Shown piece after piece: positions 42,258 through 47,223 of a DNA stretch of 47,223 nucleotides (position 1 is its first letter; the number at the start of each line of letters is the position of its first letter). The notes under the pieces are model-generated. The model ran no database searches and was not told the DNA's origin. It saw only the letters and a list, made by a program, of their open reading frames with translations. The DNA lies in the IMG/VR virus record IMGVR_UViG_3300028030_000019, positions 1-47,223 of that record, one strand, 5' to 3'. The position numbers were made by a program, and so were the translations under genes. The DNA is from a virus.

Positions 42258-42555
42258 AATTTTTGCTTCTAGCTATCTTAGATTGGATAATATATTTAAA
42301 CCAATCTACCAATCCACAACCAGAGTGTAAAGCATTTAAGAAATCATTTAATTGTTTTGATTGTTTCTCAAAATTTTCATCTATATCAACTTTTTCTCCT
42401 GAGTAGCTAAATTGAATATCAATAATAACTGAACCACCATCAAGCATCTCTATATCTAATGTCCAATCATCACCTTCTAAAAAATTTTTACAATCATTAC
42501 AGATTATATCTATCTTCTTAAAATCTTCTAATTTATAACTAAACAATGTTTTCAT
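42256..42555 (-). CDS. Hypothetical protein, paralogue of the gene at 41834
   Basis: This 99-residue acidic protein shares the motif order of the 96-residue neighbour: LEDFKKIDI, a Gly/Ser-rich VIIDIQFSYSG, FEKQSKQLNDFLNAL and LVDWFKYIIQSKI. Function is unknown. Its last bases overlap the end of palindromic repeat copy 2. Its start overlaps the end of the 79-residue gene by 4 nt, so the upstream genes are coupled to it. Confidence 0.65.
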   Translation of the reverse strand: MKTLFSYKLEDFKKIDIICNDCKNFLEGDDWTLDIEMLDGGSVIIDIQFSYSGEKVDIDENFEKQSKQLNDFLNALHSGCGLVDWFKYIIQSKIARSKN

Positions 42556-42791
42556 TTTTCTATCCTATTTTGTTTTAAAGCTATTTCACTAGCTATTCTC
42601 TCATATTCAGCTGGTTCATAATATTCCAATATAAAAGAGTTATCAATAGTATTAACTAAAATATTTTCATCTGGTATTCCAGATAAAATTTTAATATCTT
42701 CGTTAACCCAATCACAATCACACTCTTTTTTGTAATCATCTAACTCTTTTATTACTTCTCTTCTATTTTTTATTTCGTAACTCATCTTCAT
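42552..42791 (-). CDS. Hypothetical protein, 79 residues
   Basis: I prefer the ATG at 42791 (MKMSYEIKNRREV), because GGAG lies 6-7 nt upstream and the overlap with the previous gene is reduced to 29 nt; a longer frame reaches 42830. The protein is acidic, with a Cys pair (CDCDW) and an EYYEPAEYERIASEIA helix. The family is not recognised. Confidence 0.6.
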   Translation of the reverse strand: MKMSYEIKNRREVIKELDDYKKECDCDWVNEDIKILSGIPDENILVNTIDNSFILEYYEPAEYERIASEIALKQNRIEK

Positions 42792-43002
42792 AAATCTCCA
42801 ACTCATATTTAAAATCTCTTTTGAAATCATCTAGCGTTTCATATTCTGGGTCTGACTCTGTTATAGAGACATCTATACCCATATCATATTTATGATATTC
42901 TTTTAAAAAATTATAAATAAATTTACAATCTTCTTTAGAACCAGCAAAGATTAACTTATCAAATTCTTGAAACTCTTTTTTTATTACTTTATAATTCTCC
43001 AT
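42763..43002 (-). CDS. Hypothetical protein, 79 residues
   Basis: This is an acidic alpha/beta protein with KLIFAGSKEDCKFIYNFLKE (a strand-loop-helix that resembles a small nucleotide- or partner-binding unit) and an Asp/Glu-rich C-terminus. The family is not recognised. It overlaps the Cys-rich gene upstream by 14 nt. Confidence 0.6.
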   Translation of the reverse strand: MENYKVIKKEFQEFDKLIFAGSKEDCKFIYNFLKEYHKYDMGIDVSITESDPEYETLDDFKRDFKYELEIYEDELRNKK

Positions 43003-43369
43003 ATTTTTCTCTCCTTAAAAAGTATAATAATTCTTTTTCAATATTATTGATACTACTTATAGATTTGCCACATAACTCTTTTAACACTTTTTTATAAGTA
43101 CTATTATCATTATTACAACGGTTTCCTTTTTTACTCATAATACAATTTTTACAGTTATTATCTATTCCATAGTTGTGCATTATGCAATAAGGGCATAATT
43201 CTGCATCTCCAATGAGAGAATTACTATTTCTTTCTAATATTTCTCTCATATTTTTCCATATCTCATCTGGTATTGGTTCTATTTGGTCATCTGGTACTAA
43301 AATAGTTTTAACACCAGCTCTTTTTAACAAATATTGTTTAAACTCAAAATACTCTTTAGTCTTTTCCAT
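42989..43369 (-). CDS. Cys-rich hypothetical protein, possible zinc binding
   Basis: This 126-residue protein has a central cysteine cluster (about 79-105): CPYCIMHNYG, NNCKNCIMS and NRCNND. Two C-x2-C pairs plus a further Cys and His would suit a zinc or iron-sulfur site. The N-terminus (VPDDQIEPIPDEIWKNMREIL) and C-terminus are helical. The family is not recognised. It overlaps the RepL-like gene by 14 nt. Confidence 0.65.
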   Translation of the reverse strand: MEKTKEYFEFKQYLLKRAGVKTILVPDDQIEPIPDEIWKNMREILERNSNSLIGDAELCPYCIMHNYGIDNNCKNCIMSKKGNRCNNDNSTYKKVLKELCGKSISSINNIEKELLYFLRREKYGEL

Positions 43370-43835
43370 TTTTATATTCCTTTTTTATGTGGTGTTGTTC
43401 CCAAATATTTTGTGCTTGTTCTCTTAAGAGATTAGTTCTTACTCTTTTACCAATCCAAATAAATGGATTTATCATATAGATACCTCTATCAGTTTTTAGA
43501 ACCAAATCAGAAGTTTCCATTCTTTTTAGAATATCAGTAAGTTTTCTTCTTGATACTTTTAATTGCTTTGCTAAATTACTTATATTAGAAATTCTGATAT
43601 AGTTATCATTTCCATGTAATTCTAGCAGATATTTAACAATAGTTATATCCTTAGATGATTTGCATATTTTTTCCATTTTACTCAAAAAGTCCATATTGTT
43701 TATCCTTGTAGTAATATTGCTTATGCTATAATACTTTTCTTTAGTATTTGATATTGCTTCAAATTCAAATACTTCACCTGTAATAGGGTTATACCCTTCT
43801 AAATTGATTGAAGTTGTAGTATTAACTTCTTTCAT
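43356..43835 (-). CDS. RepL-like plasmid replication initiator / winged-helix protein
   Basis: This 159-residue protein starts at 43835 (MKEVNTT), where AGAGGT lies 6 nt upstream; the longer frame to 43880 would run through the operator hairpin. The core (about 50-140: ITIVKYLLELHGNDNYIRIS, NLAKQLKVSRRKLTDILKRM, then DLVLKTDRGIYMINPFIWIG) follows the plan of RepL of small Gram-positive plasmids. In that plan a winged helix-turn-helix ends in a YMINP/LMLNP strand. RepL starts plasmid replication. Here it could start episomal replication or simply regulate transcription. Large cruciform II lies 192 bp upstream. Confidence 0.65.
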   Translation of the reverse strand: MKEVNTTTSINLEGYNPITGEVFEFEAISNTKEKYYSISNITTRINNMDFLSKMEKICKSSKDITIVKYLLELHGNDNYIRISNISNLAKQLKVSRRKLTDILKRMETSDLVLKTDRGIYMINPFIWIGKRVRTNLLREQAQNIWEQHHIKKEYKNGKD

Positions 43836-43860
43836 TTTACCTCTTTTAATAAATAAAATG

Positions 43861-43879
43861 TGAGAACTATCAGTTCTCA
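43861..43879 (-). promoter_or_regulatory. 8-bp inverted repeat with 3-nt loop upstream of repL-like gene
   Basis: TGAGAACT and AGTTCTCA are perfect arms around ATC, ending 26 nt upstream of the chosen ATG. A TATAGT hexamer lies just upstream on the minus strand (complement near 43888-43893). The repeat may be an autoregulatory operator at the transcription start, or a vRNAP hairpin promoter. Confidence 0.55.
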
Positions 43880-44026
43880 TTGAAACTATAACAGGTTACA
43901 TATTAATTTAAGTTTAAGTCCTAAAAATAGTTATTTGTAAGTGTTTTTAAAAAAATGACTATTATATAGTTACCTCCTTTTTTTTTAGATTGCCTATATC
44001 CAGCAGGGATTTATTACACAGTAGGT
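43880..44026. other. Non-coding leader of the repL-like gene
   Basis: No gene is seen here. An unusually good Shine-Dalgarno AAGGAGGT (complement near 43972-43979) stands before no start codon on the minus strand, followed by ACTATATAATAG. It may be part of an anti-sense or attenuator structure or a fossil. Confidence 0.35.
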
Positions 44027-44195
44027 GTGTGGGGAAAAATCCCTATAAAAAGTTAAAAGCTCTGACTTTTTTTCCCATCTGAGGGAGTACTGAATTAGGC
44101 TCTATCACAGCCGACAAGTCGGCTGCGATATATCCACCCCCCAGATGTAAAAAAAAGTTCATCTTTTAACTTTTTACAGTAATTTTGCCCCACAC
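44027..44195. repeat. Multi-helix cruciform element II upstream of repL-like gene
   Basis: This is a long rod of stacked stems. Stems are 44027-44034 with 44188-44195 (8 bp, continuing to 44040/44182 after one mismatch) and 44047-44059 with 44163-44175 (13 bp). Further in are 44066-44073 with 44150-44157 (8 bp) and 44076-44081 with 44142-44147 (6 bp). The apical stem is 44108-44115 with 44118-44125 (8 bp, loop AA). All are perfect. No frame crosses it. The size (169 bp) and layered plan match cruciform I. It is a candidate origin or copy-control RNA for the RepL-like protein. Confidence 0.75.
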
Positions 44196-44197
44196 GA

Positions 44198-44507
44198 TTA
44201 AATGAGGGGAGAGTTTTTACTTGGCAACTCTACTTTAGTTAAAAAGTTCCAGATTATTTTATCTTCTGTATCATCTATAATATTATTTTTCTTTTTATTT
44301 TTGAATTTTTTGAAAATATATTTAATTATACGATAAAAAGCATCATCTACTATTTTTACTTCTTCTAATATTTTATATTTTTTTTTTAATTTTTTCTTTA
44401 TATCTTTTTACAGCTTCAATATCATTATGTTTAAATAATTTTATAATAAATCTGTTTTCACCTGTTTCAATTAAAAATAAATATACTTCTTTTTTTACTA
44501 TTTCCAT
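44198..44507 (-). pseudogene. Small gene broken at a run of ten A
   Basis: An ATG at 44507 with AGGAG 8 nt upstream starts MEIVKKEVYLFLIETGENRF and stops soon after a run of ten A on the minus strand (near 44380-44390). Removing one A joins it in frame to a clean downstream frame (KILEEVKIVDDAFYRIIKYI and on to LPSKNSPLI) that ends at 44198, giving about 102 residues. The total length is 3n+1. It may be a true frameshift, transcriptional slippage at the A-run, or a homopolymer sequencing error. Function is unknown; the C-terminal part is Lys/Asn-rich. Confidence 0.6.
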
Positions 44508-44574
44508 TTTATACTCCTATTTTTTACAAAAGGGGGGTAAATTTCAAAGAACTTACCTTTACCTATATAATTGA

Positions 44575-44901
44575 TTATCTTATATGTTTCAATGGCTTTA
44601 AAAGCTCTACAATTGCTTTCTTAAACACTTTTACTCTATTGAGTTCTTCATTGTTTAATGTGAACCAACTATCTCTACAATTTACTTCATAATCACATTT
44701 GAAACCTGCAGATTCTAATCTAGCCTTTAGATTTGAAAATAATATTCTTTGATATACATTCTCTAATATCGGAACATTAGAGAATCTTCTTGCATCTGTC
44801 CATACATCATCTTCTGTAGGTGGTTCTATTTCAACTGCTTTTGCTACAGCTTCTATTTTGTCTAAATACGGACAAAAATCATATTCATTATAATTTAACA
44901 T
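44575..44901 (-). CDS. Hypothetical protein, 108 residues
   Basis: The family is not recognised. N-terminal YDFCPYLDKIEAVAKAVEIE and an EPPTEDDVWTDARRF loop are followed by a helical middle and a CDYEVNCRDSWFTL strand. Spaced cysteines may be structural. It overlaps the interrupted ORF upstream by 7 nt (AAATGTTAA). It is an early-region gene by position. Confidence 0.6.
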   Translation of the reverse strand: MLNYNEYDFCPYLDKIEAVAKAVEIEPPTEDDVWTDARRFSNVPILENVYQRILFSNLKARLESAGFKCDYEVNCRDSWFTLNNEELNRVKVFKKAIVELLKPLKHIR

Positions 44902-45119
44902 TTACCTTCCTTTAATTTACTATATTTTTCATTTAGAAAATTTAAATCTTGTTCAGATAAATTGTCTAAATCCTCTTTAGATAAATCTTTTAAATCATCT
45001 ATTGTAGGGTTATCAATATTCTTGCTTCTAAATAATATATTTTTTGCAATATCGAGCATAGATAAGAGTCAATTTCTCTTATCTTCTGCTTTTTCTAATC
45101 CATCTATTAAATCACTCAT
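44895..45119 (-). pseudogene. Small gene split by an in-frame TGA inside a hairpin
   Basis: From the ATG at 45119 (overlapping the stop of the previous gene) the frame reads MSDLIDGLEKAEDKRN, then TGA at 45069-45071. It then continues open in the same frame as LLSMLDIAKNILFRSKNIDN to the TAA at 44895. The TGA lies in the loop of a perfect 9-bp hairpin (45060-45068 with 45076-45084). The downstream part could start alone at the ATG at 45057-45059 (54 residues), but that ATG has no ribosome binding site. Options are nonsense mutation, readthrough or two coupled peptides. Confidence 0.55.
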
Positions 45120-45642
45120 TTAGTTCTAAGGTCTCCTTATAGCTATTTTTAAGTGGATAGTGTCCTGCACACCAACCACCAAATGTAATCTCTATAAACC
45201 AATCTTTGAGAACCACAAAACAGTCCTCTTCAAATTGTTCATAGAGTTTTGGAAGATTGTCTTCTAACCACTCTGTTTTGTCTATTACTTGTTGTACTGT
45301 AGAACAATTATCCTTTAGATAATCTTCGTATATTTCTTCATTATTGAATAAGTCACCTAATATATCTTTTTCTTTTTCTTTTTCCCAATAGTCGATAATA
45401 TGTTGATAATTATCATCACTAAAATCTATATATAAAGATACTTCTCTGGTTAGATAAGTTCCATTGTAGTATCCTCCAACAAGTTCTATATCTTTTACTT
45501 CAAGAGATATAGTTAAACCATGTTTTACACTACTTATTTGAGTTTTTATCTTTTGTAACTCTTCTTCTATCTCATCTCTATCTAACCATGCACCATCTTC
45601 AATGAAATAATGCCCTTCAGATGGGGTATTCCAAGTTGACAT
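45112..45642 (-). CDS. Hypothetical acidic protein, 176 residues
   Basis: The family is not recognised. An N-terminal WNTPSEGHYFIEDGAWLDRD is followed by a coiled region, a Gly/Tyr-rich VGGYYNGTYLTREVSLYIDF beta hairpin and an acidic helical body. The end (WFIEITFGGWCAGHYPLKNS) is aromatic. No membrane span or catalytic motif was seen. It starts one base after the stop of the 138-residue gene. It is an early-region gene. Confidence 0.65.
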   Translation of the reverse strand: MSTWNTPSEGHYFIEDGAWLDRDEIEEELQKIKTQISSVKHGLTISLEVKDIELVGGYYNGTYLTREVSLYIDFSDDNYQHIIDYWEKEKEKDILGDLFNNEEIYEDYLKDNCSTVQQVIDKTEWLEDNLPKLYEQFEEDCFVVLKDWFIEITFGGWCAGHYPLKNSYKETLELNE

Positions 45643-46059
45643 TTAATCCTCCTCAAAATTTATTCCAACAGCTTCTAAGAAGAATACTGTTTCTGGTTCT
45701 AAATCTTTATAGCTTAAAGCACTGTATCTTATCTCATCGTTTAACTCTTCTACACTATCGCTAAAAAAATCAAATTGTGTATCTAAATAATTTCCATAGA
45801 TATTAAAATTCATATCTATGATATTTATACCATGTTTTTCTAGCTCTTCTGCTGCTGTATCAAAAATATGAATATAAATAAATAGCACTATATCTATGCT
45901 GTCTATATGAAAACATGTATCATGTAAATGATTATATATTTTAGTAACTAACCAATCTACATCTTTATTTATCTCTTTTAAAACTGTTAAAACATGTTTA
46001 AAATCCAATTCTTTAAAAGGACAAAACTTTGCTTTAGCTTCTAATAATTTGTTATCCAT
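45643..46059 (-). CDS. Hypothetical acidic protein, 138 residues
   Basis: The family is not recognised. FCPFKELDFKHVLTVLKEIN at the start, a His/Asp-rich centre (HLHDTCFHIDSIDIVLF) and an acidic C-terminus are visible. GGAGG lies 8 nt upstream of its ATG, a very strong site. The hairpin with 3-nt loop at 46105-46119 stands 46 nt upstream and could be its promoter. Confidence 0.65.
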   Translation of the reverse strand: MDNKLLEAKAKFCPFKELDFKHVLTVLKEINKDVDWLVTKIYNHLHDTCFHIDSIDIVLFIYIHIFDTAAEELEKHGINIIDMNFNIYGNYLDTQFDFFSDSVEELNDEIRYSALSYKDLEPETVFFLEAVGINFEED

Positions 46060-46084
46060 CTACAAAACCTCCTAGAATTTGTTT

Positions 46085-46142
46085 TAAGAGCAAAACTCCA
46101 CTTAACCTATACAATAGGTCTCGTGAAGCTTTAAAGCTCTTA
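46085..46142. repeat. Intergenic palindromic repeat, copy 3, with 3-nt-loop hairpin
   Basis: Outer stem TAAGAGC (46085-46091) pairs with GCTCTTA (46136-46142). The inner hairpin ACCTAT/ATAGGT (46105-46110 with 46114-46119) has a 3-nt loop. It shares layout and core sequence with copies 1 and 2. It fills the gap between the genes at 46059 and 46140. Confidence 0.6.
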
Positions 46143-46511
46143 TTTTAGCTCTTTGAATATGAAATCTATCATTTTCTTTTTTGCATCTATTAGAGCATTT
46201 ATGGATTTAACCATATAATCTCTTGTTTCTCCATCTAGTCTCTGCTCTAGCTCTTCAAGCTCTTCAGATTGCTTAATAATATGATTCATCATTACTTCAT
46301 TATTTACTGCTTTTTTAAATTCATCAGATTTTAAATAAGTCATGTTTGCTTTATGTTTTTGCTTATTCTCTTCTGCAAACTCTTTTACTTCTCTATCTAA
46401 AGGTTCTAACACTCCTTCATTTAAAGCATCTAACCCTATGTTGATTGTATTTAACCCTACATTAATAGTTCTAAAACCTGTTCTTACTATTTTTTTACTT
46501 TCCTCTAGCAT
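46140..46511 (-). CDS. Coiled-coil hypothetical protein, 123 residues
   Basis: Two nearly repeated segments, FRTINVGLNTINIGLDALNEG, begin near residue 13, with Ile/Asn at heptad-like spacing. A long charged coiled coil (about 35-120) follows. It resembles small membrane- or host-protein-binding early phage proteins only in general form. Its start overlaps the 81-residue gene by 7 nt. Function is unknown. Confidence 0.6.
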   Translation of the reverse strand: MLEESKKIVRTGFRTINVGLNTINIGLDALNEGVLEPLDREVKEFAEENKQKHKANMTYLKSDEFKKAVNNEVMMNHIIKQSEELEELEQRLDGETRDYMVKSINALIDAKKKMIDFIFKELK

Positions 46512-46750
46512 GATAGTTCCTTTTCAATTTCATTCATTATTCTATTCACTGCGTTTATTTTTGCTCTTTTATGGTCTTTTATTCTTACTACTATTGAGTG
46601 ATATTGATTTTTATTAAATCTCCATTTAAATACCTCCTTATTAAGTTTATTTAATTTTTTTGAAATTATTTCTCTATGTTTAATGTTATATCTTTTTGGA
46701 AGTTTTTTATTTTCCCAAGAATATTCTATTTCAATCCATTCTAGTTTCAT
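46505..46750 (-). CDS. Hypothetical basic protein, 81 residues
   Basis: This basic protein has a WIEIEYSWENKKLPKRYNIK start, a helical Lys-rich centre and an HHS-type IVVRIKDHKRAKINAVNR end. Charge suggests nucleic-acid contact. The family is not recognised. It follows the frameshifted ORF by TAAATG spacing. Confidence 0.55.
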   Translation of the reverse strand: MKLEWIEIEYSWENKKLPKRYNIKHREIISKKLNKLNKEVFKWRFNKNQYHSIVVRIKDHKRAKINAVNRIMNEIEKELSC

Positions 46751-46937
46751 TTATTTTCCTTTGTATATATCGTAAGTTGCTTCTAAAAAGCTATAAAAAT
46801 ATTTTATATTTTCTAATTCTTTTATAAATAGTTGTTCATATATATAACTAAAAAAACATATCTCCATATTCTTCTTGAAAATCATTAAAATCAATGTTAT
46901 ATTTTAATGTAGTTTTTTCTTCAAATAATCTTTTCAT
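46751..46937 (-). pseudogene. Small gene broken at a run of seven T
   Basis: The ATG at 46937 overlaps the stop of the gene to its right (ATGA). It reads MKRLFEEKTTLKYNIDFN and stops just after a run of seven T on the minus strand (near 46848-46854). With six T the frame continues SYIYEQLFIKELENIKYFY and on to a stop at 46751, exactly before the next gene, for about 61 residues. The total length is 3n+1. It is the second homopolymer break in this region, so sequencing error must be considered. Confidence 0.6.
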
Positions 46938-47197
46938 ATTAGCTCCCATTTATTTTCTTGCCAATAATAGAATATAGTACAGCCATAAGCTCTGCTCATA
47001 TAATCTATTAGCTCTTCTTCTTCATTTTCATTTATTGAGACCATGAAATATGCTAGATTGTCATCATCACAACATATAATGTATTCTTTGCTAGGTAATT
47101 TAGAACCACCAGCTAACTCTTCTGGTGTATCATTTTGATAACCTAAGTGAAAGAAAAACTCTTTTTCATCTTTTATCCAATTCTTTATTATTTTCAT
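46934..47197 (-). CDS. Hypothetical acidic protein, 87 residues
   Basis: This is a small alpha/beta protein with FFHLGYQNDTPEELAGGSK, a CCDDDNLAYFMV strand and an acidic helix. The family is not recognised. AAGGAAT lies 5-6 nt upstream of the ATG. It is the first complete gene at the right edge; the 26 bases to its right contain no further feature that I can support. Confidence 0.6.
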   Translation of the reverse strand: MKIIKNWIKDEKEFFFHLGYQNDTPEELAGGSKLPSKEYIICCDDDNLAYFMVSINENEEEELIDYMSRAYGCTIFYYWQENKWELI

Positions 47198-47223
47198 TGT
47201 TATTCCTTTGTTTGTAGTTGGTT

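Noticed and set aside
43972-43979. Perfect Shine-Dalgarno AAGGAGGT as the start of a gene
   Set aside because: No start codon at a workable distance and no open frame downstream on the minus strand.
45069-45071. TGA as a sense codon (alternative genetic code)
   Set aside because: Dozens of long genes read cleanly with the standard code, use TGG for Trp and end in TGA; only one small frame is interrupted.
1-47223. tRNA genes suggested by frequent GGTTC (T-loop-like) motifs
   Set aside because: No cloverleaf with acceptor and anticodon stems was found around any of them; the motif is enriched everywhere, also inside genes.
1-47223. CRISPR array
   Set aside because: No series of equal-length repeats separated by unique spacers; the 30-bp and 28-bp repeats occur only twice each and are about 1 kb apart.
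1-47223. crAss-like phage of Bacteroidota
   Set aside because: Clear AAGGAG-type ribosome binding sites and TATAAT promoters are unlike Bacteroidota, and the polymerase has N4-type motif spacing in a single giant protein.

Overview
The window is most of the early/middle region, plus part of the virion-gene region, of an AT-rich (roughly 28% GC by eye) tailed-phage genome. The signature gene is a 3583-residue protein (10583..21334). It carries the motifs of an N4-type virion RNA polymerase in its middle, a staphylococcal-nuclease-like N-terminus and an HExxH metallopeptidase motif, so the phage is probably a podovirus related to N4. No terminase, portal, major capsid protein or DNA polymerase is visible, so part of the genome lies outside. 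Shine-Dalgarno sites (AAAGGAG-like), extended -10 promoters (TGnTATAAT) and the AT-rich code suggest a low-GC host. Campylobacterota is my best guess, but the sequence does not settle it.

Layout. (a) 1..4142: three plus-strand cassettes, each made of a promoter, a structured leader RNA and an antirepressor-like gene (unknown N-terminus, Rha-like, KilA-N). The three proteins share a C-terminal domain, and the three leaders fold into the same pseudoknot topology although their sequences differ. nrdB, on the minus strand, sits between cassettes 2 and 3. (b) 4279..9213: four minus-strand probable virion genes. (c) 9291..21334: plus-strand internal virion protein and the giant polymerase. (d) 21474..33946: minus-strand replication and nucleotide genes, tightly overlapped: RepA-like helicase, ThyX interrupted by an HNH intein, GIY-YIG nuclease, SF1 helicase, SSB-like protein, Sak4-like recombinase, RHH protein, DUF3987-AEP primase and SF2 helicase. 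(e) 33943..39914: minus-strand antirepressors, a RecB/Cas4-like nuclease, a GNAT-like protein, DUF3310, an SLT-type endolysin with a signal anchor, and a YkgJ-like protein. (f) 39933..47197: many small minus-strand early genes, a ParB gene with parS-like sites, a RepL-like plasmid initiator and two large multi-arm inverted repeats.

How it fits together. A virion polymerase injected with the DNA would transcribe the early genes. Hairpins with 3-nt loops upstream of several right-end genes are plausible promoters for it. The middle cluster would replicate the genome and make dTMP and dNTPs. The late-type genes on the left build the tail and ejected proteins. ParB with parS-like sites, plus a RepL-like initiator beside big cruciforms, suggest that this phage, or an ancestor, can persist as a plasmid.

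The most unusual observations are: the three topologically identical pseudoknot leader RNAs; the ParB/parS-like and RepL/cruciform loci; the apparent total absence of GATC; a roughly 3-4-fold excess of GAACC/GGTTC; and small genes broken at homopolymers or by an in-frame stop.
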